A stretch of 64,000 nt of DNA, from assembly GCF_014837245.1 (NCBI RefSeq), contig NZ_JACYFU010000001.1:744001-808000 (forward strand). The letters are read 5' to 3'. The notes below the pieces were generated by a model. It saw nothing but the letters and a program-made list of their open reading frames with translations. It was not told where the DNA came from and made no database searches. Origin of the DNA: Devosia oryzisoli (GTDB lineage Bacteria; Pseudomonadota; Alphaproteobacteria; Rhizobiales; Devosiaceae). Below are positions 49,019-57,885 of the stretch, in pieces. A program made the position numbers and the translations under genes. The stretch's first letter is position 1. Every line of letters begins with the position of its first letter.

Positions 49019-50161
49019 GTGAAACTGCTCTACGTCATCGCCGCGCTGTTCGCGTTCGCTGCCCCTGCGACAGCGCAGGCGGACTTCGACACACAGGCGA
49101 AGTTCGCTGTCCTCATGGACTACGAGTCTGGAACCGTCATCTTTCAGAAAGATGCGGACGTTGAGCTTGAGCCCGCGAGCATGGCCAAACTCATGACGCT
49201 TGCGGTGGTGTTCAACGAGATTCGGGCAGGGCGTGTCAGCCTCAAGGACGAGTTCTTCGTCTCGGAACACGCATGGCGGACCGGTGGGGCCAGTTCAGGC
49301 GGCTCGACGATGTTCGCGGAACTAAACTCCAAGATCCCGGTGGAAGACCTCATCCGTTCGGTCATCATCCAGTCAGGGAACGACGCGGCCATTGTATTGG
49401 CCGAAGGAATTGCGGGGTCGGAGGGCAGCTTTGCCGCGATGATGAACGAGCTGGCCAAGCAGATCGGGCTGACCAATTCCCATTTCACCAACCCGACGGG
49501 CCTTCCAGATCCCGACATGCACTCCTCGGCTCGGGACTTGGCAAATCTGGCGCGATATCTGATCTCGGAATTTCCCGAGTACTACCACTATTTCTCCGAA
49601 TCCTCGATGGAATGGAACGGCATCAAACAGGCCAATCGCAACTCCTTGGTCGAAATGGGTATCGGCGTGGATGGCCTCAAGACGGGTCACACCGAGGAAG
49701 CAGGATACGGTTCCGTTACGTCCACGGCGCAGGGTGACCGGCGCCTGATTGCGGTGGTGCACGGATTGGGCTCGATGCGGGAACGTACCGAGGAAGGTCG
49801 CAAGCTGCTTACCTGGGGAGCCCGCGCTTTTGAACGCTTTACGCCCTATGCGGATGGTGCAGTCGTTGCCTACGCTGACGTTTATGGCGGCGAAAACTCC
49901 AGTGTCGGCTTGGTGGGCAAAGGGGAAATTGCGCTCTATCTGCCGCGCGGCTCGCGAGACTGCCTTAGCGCCACGGTAGATTACCAATCTCCTTTGATAC
50001 CTCCGGTTATGGCGGGTGACGAGGTAGGCAAGTTGAACGTCTTCTGCAAGGACCAGCTGGTTCAGTCCGCGCCACTCTATGCTGCGAGCACGGTGCGGCA
50101 GGGCGATCTGGTGCGTCGTGCCACCGACGCGCTAAAGCAGTTGGCTCTCGGCTGGCTCTAG
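49019..50161 (+). CDS. D-alanyl-D-alanine carboxypeptidase (low-molecular-weight PBP)
   Basis: Trims the terminal D-Ala from peptidoglycan stems in the periplasm. From the GTG at 49019, with AAGGA seven bases upstream, the protein starts with a clean signal peptide ending PATAQA. The three PBP motifs are Ser54-x-x-Lys57 (SMAK), Ser119-Gly-Asn (SGN) and Lys221-Thr-Gly (KTG). A C-terminal DacA/PBP5-like beta domain follows. An ATG at 48992 would add nine residues before the signal peptide. The family (S11) is clear; which dac paralogue is not. It pairs functionally with rlpA next door. Confidence 0.9.
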   Translation: MKLLYVIAALFAFAAPATAQADFDTQAKFAVLMDYESGTVIFQKDADVELEPASMAKLMTLAVVFNEIRAGRVSLKDEFFVSEHAWRTGGASSGGSTMFAELNSKIPVEDLIRSVIIQSGNDAAIVLAEGIAGSEGSFAAMMNELAKQIGLTNSHFTNPTGLPDPDMHSSARDLANLARYLISEFPEYYHYFSESSMEWNGIKQANRNSLVEMGIGVDGLKTGHTEEAGYGSVTSTAQGDRRLIAVVHGLGSMRERTEEGRKLLTWGARAFERFTPYADGAVVAYADVYGGENSSVGLVGKGEIALYLPRGSRDCLSATVDYQSPLIPPVMAGDEVGKLNVFCKDQLVQSAPLYAASTVRQGDLVRRATDALKQLALGWL

Positions 50162-50179
50162 GCGGAAGACGACTCGGAA

Positions 50180-50863
50180 ATGCTTGAAACGCCTCAAAGA
50201 CGGCCCGCCCGGTTCATCACGTTCGAAGGTGGCGAGGGGGTTGGCAAATCAACTCAGGTTCGAAGGTTGCTGACCCGCCTCGCCAACAAGGGGATCGAAG
50301 GAGTCCGCACCCGCGAACCTGGCGGGACACCGAAGGCCGAGGCTATCCGATCATTCATTCTGCAAGGCCGATCGGAGGCATGGGGCGCGGGGGCCGAAGC
50401 CGTGCTTTTTGCGGCCGCCCGGCTCGATCATGTCAACCAGTTGATTGGGCCAAACCTCGAAAAAGGCACTTGGGTCGTCTCTGACAGGTTCTGCGATTCC
50501 ACGCGAGCCTACCAAGGGCTGACGGGCGGGGTCGAGGACCGTCTTATCGACGCGCTGGAGGTGTTGGCCCTGGATGGCCACAGTCCGGATCTAACCATCG
50601 TTCTTGACATGGATCCCGTCATTGCCTTCGAACGGGTCCAGCGACGCGCGGTTGAGGACGGCCTTCAGGTGACCGGAGACCGGTTCGAGAAGGAAGAGAT
50701 CGAGTGGCATCGGCGGCTTCGGCACGGCTTCCTCGATATCGCCAGCGCCAATGCCTATCGGTGCGTCGTGATTTCGGCTGAGCAATCTGAAGAGGCGCTG
50801 GAGGAGGCGATCTGGGACGTTGTCAGTTCGCGTTTTCCTGAGTTGCAGGGTCGCGCCGCGTGA
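50180..50863 (+). CDS. tmk: Thymidylate kinase
   Basis: Phosphorylates dTMP to dTDP. The P-loop is FEGGEGVGKSTQ near residue 20. The DR(x) switch is WVVSDRFCDSTRAYQG, and the REPGGTPKAEAIR loop is typical. At 227 residues it is normal length. It begins 18 bp after the carboxypeptidase and overlaps holB by 4 bp (GTGA). The order tmk-holB-metG-tatD is widespread in alphaproteobacteria. Confidence 0.95.
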   Translation: MLETPQRRPARFITFEGGEGVGKSTQVRRLLTRLANKGIEGVRTREPGGTPKAEAIRSFILQGRSEAWGAGAEAVLFAAARLDHVNQLIGPNLEKGTWVVSDRFCDSTRAYQGLTGGVEDRLIDALEVLALDGHSPDLTIVLDMDPVIAFERVQRRAVEDGLQVTGDRFEKEEIEWHRRLRHGFLDIASANAYRCVVISAEQSEEALEEAIWDVVSSRFPELQGRAA

Positions 50864-51882
50864 ACGATCCGGATTCGCTTGAGGGCATCCCGGCGCCCGA
50901 AGTCCGACAAGAAAGTCTGGGCCACGAAGAGGCTCGAGACGCTGTGGCCGCCCAACTGCAGGCAGGCCGGCTCCCGGGAGCGATCATGCTTCATGGGCCG
51001 CAGGGGATCGGCAAGGCCACTCTGGCTTTCGAACTCGCGGCACTCATCCTCACGACCACGGGCGACGAGGCCACCGGTCGGGTGCAAGAGCAGGTGGCTG
51101 CCTTGTCGCATCCAAACCTGGCCGTGCTGCGCCGCCGGCCAAAGGACAGCAAGAGCTTCTATTCAGCCATTCGCGTCGAAGACGTGCGGGAGTTGCGCGA
51201 GTCCCTGCACCGCACGCGGGGCAGGGTGGGGCATCGCATTGCCATCATAGACAGCATCGACGACTGCAATGGTCCGTCGGCCAACGCCTTGCTGAAGACG
51301 CTCGAAGAACCGCCGAGCGACACTACCTTCTTTCTGGTGTCACACCGGCCGGGTGGCCTTCTACCGACGATCAAGTCGCGTTGCCACGTGCTGGCCCTTA
51401 GGCCAATTTCTATTCGGCAGGTTGCGGAGGTGATCACCGTCACGACGCCCAACGTTTCGCCGGCTTTGCTTGAGCGCGCCGGGGACCTCGCCAAGGGACG
51501 GCCCCGCCGCGCGTTTGAAATGCTGGCCCTCGGGGAAGAGTCACCAGTTGGGGTGTTGATCGAATGGCTCAAGCACCCGGGTATGCATCCAATAGCGGCG
51601 GAAATCGCCTTGGCCGATCAATTGGGCAAGGACCCGCAGAGCGCGGACATGTCTTTTGCCCGCGAGCTTCTGAGTGACTGGATCGCCGCCGAAATGCGAC
51701 AGGCTGCGCTAGAGCAGGGGGGGCGGGCGCGGCTTGCCTCTGCCACGGACCTATGGGACAAAGTGCACGCCCTCTTCGAAGAGGCCGACAGCGTCAACCT
51801 CGACATGAAGCAGACGCTGATCGTCATCTTCGACTCCATCCGCGCGCATTGCGCTCTGTCCGCTGTCCCCGAGCCCCTATGA
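50860..51882 (+). CDS. holB: DNA polymerase III subunit delta'
   Basis: Part of the clamp-loader complex that puts the sliding clamp on DNA. An AAA+ domain shows the P-loop [16 protein letters not shown]. The family core [37 protein letters not shown] includes the SRC motif. The GTG start at 50860 overlaps the tmk stop, and the end overlaps the metG ATG by 4 bp. At 340 residues the length matches alphaproteobacterial HolB. Confidence 0.92.
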   Translation: MNDPDSLEGIPAPEVRQESLGHEEARDAVAAQLQAGRLPGAIMLHGPQGIGKATLAFELAALILTTTGDEATGRVQEQVAALSHPNLAVLRRRPKDSKSFYSAIRVEDVRELRESLHRTRGRVGHRIAIIDSIDDCNGPSANALLKTLEEPPSDTTFFLVSHRPGGLLPTIKSRCHVLALRPISIRQVAEVITVTTPNVSPALLERAGDLAKGRPRRAFEMLALGEESPVGVLIEWLKHPGMHPIAAEIALADQLGKDPQSADMSFARELLSDWIAAEMRQAALEQGGRARLASATDLWDKVHALFEEADSVNLDMKQTLIVIFDSIRAHCALSAVPEPL

Positions 51883-53429
51883 CTGCCCAGCCGTTCTTCA
51901 TCACGACGCCGATCTTCTATCCCAATGGGGTACCGCACATCGGTCACGCCTATACCGCCATCGCGACAGACGTGATCGCGCGGTACCAGAGGCTGGATGG
52001 ACGCGATGTGCTGTTTCTTACTGGTACCGACGAACACGGCCAGAAGATGCAGCAGACCGCCGCCAAGGAGGGCCTGACGCCGCTTGAACTCGCCACGCGC
52101 AACTCCAATGTGTTCCGCGAGCTCTGGGCCAAGCTCAATATCTCCTATGATGACTATATCCGGACCACGGAAGATCGGCACCACCGGGCCAGCGAAGCCA
52201 TCTGGCAGCGAATGACAGACGCCGGCGACATCTACCTCGACAAGTACGCCGGGTGGTATTCTGTACGTCAGGAGGCCTTCTTCGACGAGAAGGAGACAAC
52301 GCTCGGTGACGATGGAGTACGCCGTGAGCCATTGGGGTCGCCGGTAGAATGGGTTGAGGAGGAGAGCTACTTCTTTCGGCTCTCCGCCTTCGGCGATCGC
52401 CTCATGGCCCACTATGAGGCTAACCCCGACTTCATTGCTCCCTCTGAGCGTCGAAACGAGGTTATGAGCTTCGTGAAGTCCGGCCTGCGCGATCTCTCCG
52501 TCTCACGAGCTACGTTCGACTGGGGCATTTCTGTGCCGGGCAATGACAAGCACGTCATGTATGTCTGGGTCGACGCGCTGACCAATTACATCACCGCGAC
52601 GGGTTTCCCGGACGAGAACAACCCACGACGCCGATTCTGGCCTGCCGATGTCCACATGATCGGCAAGGACATCATTCGCTTCCACGCAGTGTACTGGCCA
52701 GCGTTCCTGATGAGTGCGGGTCTCGAACTACCCAAACGGGTCTTCGCGCACGGCTTCCTGTTTAACAGGGGCGAGAAGATGTCGAAATCGGTCGGCAACG
52801 TCGTTGATCCGTTCGAGCTGACCGAAAAATACGGTCGTGACGCTCTGCGCTACTACCTCCTGCGCGAGGTGCCGTTTGGGCAGGATGGCTCCTATAGCCA
52901 CGAGGCCATCGTCAACCGGATCAACGCAGATCTTGCGAACGATCTCGGCAATCTGGCGCAGCGGTCGCTTTCGATGGTCAACAAGCACTGCGGTGCTGCA
53001 GTGCCCACCCCAGGCGCCTTCACCGCGGACGATCAGGCCGTACTTGACGCGGTAGATGGTCTCCTTTCCACGACCCGGCAGGCGATGTCGGTTCAGGCGT
53101 TGCACAACGTGCTTTCGTCCATTTGGCAGGTCGTTTCCGACACCAACCGGTACTTTGCGGCACAGGCGCCCTGGGCACTGCGGAAAACTGACCCGGCGCG
53201 GATGGCGACGGTGCTCTATGTTACCGTTGAGGCCCTGCGCCAGGTCGCTATCCTCTGTCAGCCGGTCATGCCGGAATCGGCGGCGCGGCTCCTCGATCTT
53301 CTTGGCGTTGCGGAATCGGATCGCTCGTTCGACCGGCTGGGCAATGCTGCACGTGCGGTGGCGGGTCGTCCACTGCCGGCTCCCGAGGGTGTGTTTCCGC
53401 GGTATGTCGAGCCCGACCAGAGCAACTGA
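51879..53429 (+). CDS. metG: Methionine--tRNA ligase
   Basis: Class I synthetase charging tRNA-Met. HIGH motif in [13 protein letters not shown] and KMSKS in [30 protein letters not shown] is also typical. The ATG at 51879 overlaps the holB stop, giving 516 residues. It lacks the C-terminal tRNA-binding domain that some MetG proteins have and seems to lack the zinc-knuckle insertion, the short form common in alphaproteobacteria. An in-frame extension back to 51753 lies in holB and is not credible. Confidence 0.95.
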   Translation: MTAQPFFITTPIFYPNGVPHIGHAYTAIATDVIARYQRLDGRDVLFLTGTDEHGQKMQQTAAKEGLTPLELATRNSNVFRELWAKLNISYDDYIRTTEDRHHRASEAIWQRMTDAGDIYLDKYAGWYSVRQEAFFDEKETTLGDDGVRREPLGSPVEWVEEESYFFRLSAFGDRLMAHYEANPDFIAPSERRNEVMSFVKSGLRDLSVSRATFDWGISVPGNDKHVMYVWVDALTNYITATGFPDENNPRRRFWPADVHMIGKDIIRFHAVYWPAFLMSAGLELPKRVFAHGFLFNRGEKMSKSVGNVVDPFELTEKYGRDALRYYLLREVPFGQDGSYSHEAIVNRINADLANDLGNLAQRSLSMVNKHCGAAVPTPGAFTADDQAVLDAVDGLLSTTRQAMSVQALHNVLSSIWQVVSDTNRYFAAQAPWALRKTDPARMATVLYVTVEALRQVAILCQPVMPESAARLLDLLGVAESDRSFDRLGNAARAVAGRPLPAPEGVFPRYVEPDQSN

Positions 53430-53432
53430 CCG

Positions 53433-54212
53433 ATGTTGATCGACAGCCATTGCCATCTCGACTTCCCTGAATTGTCCGCTGACCTCGACGGTGTGCTCGA
53501 CCGGGCGCACAAGGCGGGCGTTGCGGGGATGGTGACGATTTCCACACTTGTGGAGAAGTTTTCCACATATTCAGAGCTTGCGGAACAACACGAGAACATC
53601 TGGTGCTCGGTTGGTACGCATCCTCACAACGCGGACAAGGAACTTCACGTCACGACAGCAGACTTGGTGCGGCTCAGTGCCCATCCGCGCTGCGTTGCCA
53701 TCGGCGAAGCCGGTCTTGATTATTTCTACGACAACGCCCCGCGGGAGGCCCAGGCGACCGGACTGAGGCGGCATATTGCAGCTGCGCGGATCACAGGTCT
53801 TCCACTGGTTATCCACAGCCGGCAGGCGGACTCGGACATGGCCGCCATTCTAGAGGAGGAAAGCGGGCAGGGGGCCTTCCCTTTCCTGCTTCACTGTTTC
53901 ACCGCCGGCATGGACCTCGCGCGCCGGGCTTTGGCGCTGGGCGGCTACATCTCTTTTTCGGGCATCATCACGTTCAAGAACGCTGAGGAAATTCGCGACG
54001 TCGCGCGGATGGTGCCCGCAGATCGGTACCTGGTTGAAACAGACGCGCCTTATCTCGCGCCTGTACCGCGTCGCGGACAGCCCAACGAACCGAGCTTCGT
54101 CCGGCACACGGCGGAAAAAGTGGCCGAGGTGCGTGGTATTTCGCTCGAGCAACTGGGCCGGGAAACTACCGCCAACTTCGGTCGGCTGTTCAGCAAGACC
54201 GGTCTTGTGTGA
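53433..54212 (+). CDS. TatD-family metal-dependent hydrolase
   Basis: TatD proteins are TIM-barrel hydrolases with 3'-exonuclease or deoxyribonuclease activity in some members. The metal ligands begin with SHCHLDFP (residues 4-11). Further motifs are SVGTHPHNADKE, GEAGLDYFYD, LVIHSRQADSDMAAIL, LHCFTAGMDLA and LVETDAPYLAPVPRRGQPNEPS. The 259-residue length is normal. It starts 3 bp after metG and overlaps the next gene by GTGA. Confidence 0.93.
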   Translation: MLIDSHCHLDFPELSADLDGVLDRAHKAGVAGMVTISTLVEKFSTYSELAEQHENIWCSVGTHPHNADKELHVTTADLVRLSAHPRCVAIGEAGLDYFYDNAPREAQATGLRRHIAAARITGLPLVIHSRQADSDMAAILEEESGQGAFPFLLHCFTAGMDLARRALALGGYISFSGIITFKNAEEIRDVARMVPADRYLVETDAPYLAPVPRRGQPNEPSFVRHTAEKVAEVRGISLEQLGRETTANFGRLFSKTGLV

Positions 54213-55051
54213 AAATGTCCGCGCCGGATCGCATCATTGCGACCATATTGGGTTGCGGATCTTCGGGCGGAGTGCCGCGCATCGGCAACGACTGGGGCAT
54301 ATGTGACGCCGATGAGCCGCGCAACCGGCGTCGTCGCTGTTCGTTGCTGATCGAGGCTTGGCGTAATGGTGTTGACCAGCCAACACGTGCTTTGATCGAT
54401 ACGGGGGCCGATCTCCGGGAGCAACTGCTCGACGCCGGCGTAGACCGGGTGGACGCGGTTCTTTTTACGCACGAGCATGCCGATCACACGCACGGGATCG
54501 ATGATTTGCGTGTGCTGGCGCTGCGCAATCATCAACGCGTCGATGTCTATCTGAGCGCGCAGTGCAGCGAGCGCTTGCACGAAGCCTTTGGCTATTGTTT
54601 CCGGACTCCGCCCGGCAGCAACTATCCGCCGATTTTGAACGCACACGTCATCGAGCCAGGACAAGTGCTGGAGATTGAGGGACCGGGCGGTGTTATCGCC
54701 CTGATGCCATTTCTCCAGCACCACGGCGATATAGACTCATTGGGATTCCGCCTCAGGGACTTCGCCTACAGCTGTGATCTGTCAGGGTTTCCCGAGCAGT
54801 CGCACGCCGCGATTTCGGGTCTCGATCTTTGGGTACTGGATGCGCTTCGCCCGACGCCGCATCCAAGCCATCTCAGCTTGCCGGAGTCGCTGGACCTCAT
54901 AGAGCGCTTCAAGCCACGTCAGGCGGTGTTGACGGACCTGCACATCGACATGGACTACGAGCGGCTTGACCGGGAGACACCGGCCAATGTCACGCCTGCA
55001 TTCGACGGTATGCAGATCGACGTGCTAACCGGCCGCATCCTGAATATCTAG
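54209..55051 (+). CDS. MBL-fold metallo-hydrolase (PhnP-like)
   Basis: A 280-residue metallo-beta-lactamase-fold hydrolase. The metal-binding motif is FTHEHADHTHGIDDLR (HxHxDH); the leading LGCGSSGGVPRIGNDWG is the hallmark of PhnP/YcbX-type phosphodiesterases, here with CDADEPRNRRRRCS following. The activity is likely on a cyclic phosphodiester, but the substrate is not known. The GTG start overlaps the tatD stop; an ATG at 54215 is nearly as good. It ends the tmk-to-MBL run, and 214 bp without a gene follow before mazG. Confidence 0.85.
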   Translation: MKMSAPDRIIATILGCGSSGGVPRIGNDWGICDADEPRNRRRRCSLLIEAWRNGVDQPTRALIDTGADLREQLLDAGVDRVDAVLFTHEHADHTHGIDDLRVLALRNHQRVDVYLSAQCSERLHEAFGYCFRTPPGSNYPPILNAHVIEPGQVLEIEGPGGVIALMPFLQHHGDIDSLGFRLRDFAYSCDLSGFPEQSHAAISGLDLWVLDALRPTPHPSHLSLPESLDLIERFKPRQAVLTDLHIDMDYERLDRETPANVTPAFDGMQIDVLTGRILNI

Positions 55052-55117
55052 GATATGCTTCGTCACAGTAAGGCACACGCAATCGCCGCATCGCAGCTGG
55101 CACACACAGTAAAGTTC

Positions 55118-55133
55118 CATAATATATATTATG
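55118..55133. promoter_or_regulatory. Perfect AT-rich 16-bp palindrome upstream of mazG
   Basis: CATAATATATATTATG is a perfect palindrome about 135 bp before mazG, in otherwise GC-rich DNA, and is flanked by TTC and CGAA. It looks like an operator, but I cannot assign a regulator. Confidence 0.45.
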
Positions 55134-55212
55134 CGAAATATGGATGTCGCTGGGTGCGGCGGTGCCTTGTCGAGTAAGTGGTATCCGCTCCACGACCTGG
55201 CCCCCTGTTCTT

Positions 55213-55240
55213 TGGCGCCATTCTGGATATGGTGGCGCCA
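55213..55240. repeat. Hairpin with repeated TGGCGCCA arms before mazG
   Basis: TGGCGCCA, itself self-complementary, occurs at 55213-55220 and 55233-55240 with 12 nt between. It can form one 8-bp hairpin or two dimeric sites. It lies 26 bp before mazG, so it could shape the mazG leader RNA. Confidence 0.4.
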
Positions 55241-55265
55241 CTACCAATAGATGAGTTGAGACCAT

Positions 55266-56084
55266 ATGCAGCCTTCCCGCGACATCTCCCGTCTTGTCGA
55301 GATCATGGCTCGGTTGCGAGATCCCAATGGCGGCTGTCCCTGGGATCTTGAGCAGGACTTCCGCTCCATCCGTCACTACACCATCGAAGAAGCTTACGAG
55401 GTGGCCGACGCAATCGAGCGCGAGGATTTCAGCGATCTGCGCGAAGAACTTGGCGACCTGCTATTGCAACCGATCTACCATGCACAGATGGCCAGTGAGA
55501 TCGGTGAGTTTGATATTGGTGACGTCATCTATACGGTGACCGAAAAACTGATCCGCCGGCACCCGCACGTGTTTGGCGATATCACCGAGCGAGGCGCTGC
55601 AGCAGCGCAGAATCGCTGGGAAGCGATCAAGGCCACGGAACGCGCGGCCAAGGCTGAGCGCAAGGGAGACGATACCCCGTCCCTTCTCGATGACGTTCCC
55701 CAGGTCCTACCGGCGCTAGCGCGGGCGGAAAAGCTGACGAAACGAGCCGCCAAGGTCGGCTTCGACTGGCCTGACCTGGAGGCCGTCAAGGCCAAAGTCG
55801 AGGAAGAGCTTGAGGAAGTGACTGAGGCGGCCGCCACCAAGGACGCCGCTGCGGTGCACGAGGAAATTGGTGATCTACTCTTTGCCGTCGCCAATCTGGC
55901 TCGCAAGGCTGGCGTCGATCCCGAAGCGGCGTTGCGCGACGCGAACAGCAAGTTCACACGCCGGTTTCACCACGTGGAGGATCGTTGCCGCGCAGACAAC
56001 ATCGACGTGGCAGACGCTGGTCTCGACCGGCTCGACGGCTACTGGAACGAAATTCGCGCCGCAGATAAGGGCCTTGGCCTTTAG
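55266..56084 (+). CDS. mazG: Nucleoside triphosphate pyrophosphohydrolase MazG
   Basis: Hydrolyses (d)NTPs to monophosphates and pyrophosphate, and in E. coli lowers ppGpp. Two MazG folds are seen: an N-terminal one with CPWDLEQDFRSIRHYTIEEAYEVADAIE and ELGDLLLQPIYHAQ, and a C-terminal one with KVEEELEEVTEA and EEIGDLLFAVANLARK (EExxE-12-28-ExxD metal sites). At 272 residues it is a full tandem MazG. Its stop overlaps the end of convergent hflX by 4 bp. Confidence 0.95.
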   Translation: MQPSRDISRLVEIMARLRDPNGGCPWDLEQDFRSIRHYTIEEAYEVADAIEREDFSDLREELGDLLLQPIYHAQMASEIGEFDIGDVIYTVTEKLIRRHPHVFGDITERGAAAAQNRWEAIKATERAAKAERKGDDTPSLLDDVPQVLPALARAEKLTKRAAKVGFDWPDLEAVKAKVEEELEEVTEAAATKDAAAVHEEIGDLLFAVANLARKAGVDPEAALRDANSKFTRRFHHVEDRCRADNIDVADAGLDRLDGYWNEIRAADKGLGL

Positions 56085-57445
56085 AGGTCAGAGATGGCTA
56101 TCCGGCCGTTGAACCGCTCGAGAAATGCGTCTTTGTGGCGTGGATCAACACGAACCAGGAAATTCGAGCCCTTCTCGTTCGGTTCATCGCGGGAGATGAC
56201 TTCGGCGTGGCTGTGAAGCCACCCGATATCGCTGCCTGCGCTATGCGGCACATGCACATGATAGGTACGGCTTTTCTGAGCCAGTGCCGCTTCGATGGTC
56301 GCTTTGAGCTCCTCCAGTCCCCGACCTGTCTTGGCTGACACAGCGACTGTGCCGGCAACCTTCCCTGCGGGGGCGACGCCGGCCAGCGCCGCGTCGACAT
56401 CCGGCAGACGGTCAATTTTATTCCAAACTTCGATGACAGGCGTCGTTTCCGCTGAAACCCCGAGTTCTTCCAGAACCTTGAGCACGTCCTGTGCCTGCGC
56501 CGCGTGATCAGGATTGGAGATATCGCGGGCATGCAGGATGACGTCGGCCTCGAGCACTTCCTCCAGCGTCGCGCGGAACGCGGCCACGAGATCGTGCGGA
56601 AGGTCTGCAACAAATCCCACGGTGTCGCTGAGCATGACCTCCCGGCCATGCGGCAGCTCCAGGCGCCGCACCGTCGTGTCGAGCGTAGCGAAGAGCAGGT
56701 CTTCGGCAAACACCCCTGCCCCCGTCAGAACGTTGAAGAGGCTCGATTTGCCAGCATTGGTGTAACCGACGAGAGCAACAATCTGGAATGGCGTCTTCTC
56801 ACGGTTGCGACGCTGCTGCGCGCGCGTGCGCTTGACCTTGTCGAGACGATCCTCGAGCAAAACGATGCGCTCTGTGATCTGGCGCCGATCGCTTTCGATC
56901 TGTGTTTCGCCGGGGCCACCCATGAATCCCATGCCGCCGCTACCTCGTTGGCGCTCCAGGTGGGTCCAGGATCGTACAAGGCGGCTTTTCTGATAGTTGA
57001 GATGGGCGAGCTCAACCTGCAGCACGCCTTCCCGGGTAGCTGCTCGTTCGCCGAAAATTTCAAGGATCAGCGCCGTGCGGTCGAGGACTTTTGTCCCCGT
57101 CTCGCGCTCGAGGTTACGTTGCTGAATGGGGCTCAGCGCAGCGTCCACGAGGAGGAGGTCTATGTCTTCTGCCTTGACCCGCTGCGCCAGGGATTCGACG
57201 TGCCCGCCCCCGATGAAGGTGGCCGGCTTAACGTCGCGTACCCGGACGACGTCCGAGAAGACGATGTCCAGGCGGATTGCCGCCGCTAGCCCTTCGAATT
57301 CGGCCTGCCTCGACTCGATTGAGTGCGCGGAAAAAGCCCCGCGCACATCCGGGCACACCAGACCAGCGCGCGTCGGCTTTTCGCGGCGGTCGATAAATGG
57401 CTGCGGACCTGCGCCCTGGTCTTCGTCCTCGTCAGATGATGACAT
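56081..57445 (-). CDS. hflX: Ribosome-associated GTPase HflX
   Basis: HflX binds the 50S subunit and splits stalled ribosomes. The N-terminal HflX domain is followed by the linker helix RGSGGMGFMGGPGETQIESDRR. The G domain has GYTNAGKSSLFNVLTG (G1), DTTVRRLE (G2 region), SDTVGFVADLPHDLV (G3) and VWNKIDRL (G4). The 454-residue length fits. It lies 8 bp after hfq in the ntr-hfq-hflX order, common in alphaproteobacteria, and is convergent with mazG. Confidence 0.95.
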   Translation of the reverse strand: MSSSDEDEDQGAGPQPFIDRREKPTRAGLVCPDVRGAFSAHSIESRQAEFEGLAAAIRLDIVFSDVVRVRDVKPATFIGGGHVESLAQRVKAEDIDLLLVDAALSPIQQRNLERETGTKVLDRTALILEIFGERAATREGVLQVELAHLNYQKSRLVRSWTHLERQRGSGGMGFMGGPGETQIESDRRQITERIVLLEDRLDKVKRTRAQQRRNREKTPFQIVALVGYTNAGKSSLFNVLTGAGVFAEDLLFATLDTTVRRLELPHGREVMLSDTVGFVADLPHDLVAAFRATLEEVLEADVILHARDISNPDHAAQAQDVLKVLEELGVSAETTPVIEVWNKIDRLPDVDAALAGVAPAGKVAGTVAVSAKTGRGLEELKATIEAALAQKSRTYHVHVPHSAGSDIGWLHSHAEVISRDEPNEKGSNFLVRVDPRHKDAFLERFNGRIAISDL

Positions 57446-57453
57446 TCAAGCGG

Positions 57454-57705
57454 TCAGTCGTGGTCGTTGCCATGCTCGGGATCGAACAACTGGATCGGAG
57501 CGCCTGGCATGATGGTGGAAATGGCGTGCTTATAGACCAGTTGCGACTGCGCGTCACGGCGCAACAGCAGACAGAAATTGTCGAACCAGGTGATGACACC
57601 CTGAAGCTTCACGCCGTTCACCAGGAAGATGGTCACCGGCACCTTCTGCTTCCGCACGTGATTGAGAAAGGAATCCTGCAGGTTTTGTTGTTTTTCGCTG
57701 GGCAT
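57454..57705 (-). CDS. hfq: RNA chaperone Hfq
   Basis: Sm-like hexamer that pairs small RNAs with mRNAs. The Sm1 motif covers [41 protein letters not shown] and Sm2 contains YKHAISTI. At 83 residues it is the short form with a brief acidic tail. It starts at the ATG at 57705, with AGAGG upstream. A 180-bp leader with two perfect hairpins separates it from ntrX, so it may have its own promoter. Confidence 0.96.
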   Translation of the reverse strand: MPSEKQQNLQDSFLNHVRKQKVPVTIFLVNGVKLQGVITWFDNFCLLLRRDAQSQLVYKHAISTIMPGAPIQLFDPEHGNDHD

Positions 57706-57767
57706 TTAGGCCTCTTTGGTCGCGGCATTGATTGTCGCTGTTCTGGTCGCACCGAATTGGTTTGCGT

Positions 57768-57840
57768 GGAGACTGCCGCCCAGTCTCCGACCCAACTCGC
57801 TACCATTGGCTCAACTATGGCACATCCACGATGATGTGCC
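57768..57840 (-). promoter_or_regulatory. Two perfect hairpins in the ntrX-hfq gap
   Basis: Hairpin A: GGAGACTG at 57768-57775 pairs with CAGTCTCC at 57781-57788 over a 5-nt loop. Hairpin B: GGCACATC at 57819-57826 pairs with GATGTGCC at 57833-57840 over 6 nt. Neither is followed by a T run leftward, so they look like leader structure or processing sites rather than terminators. Confidence 0.45.
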
Positions 57841-57885
57841 TACCCGCGCCATGTGCATGAGCACGCTCCGTATTCCGCGCCCTCA

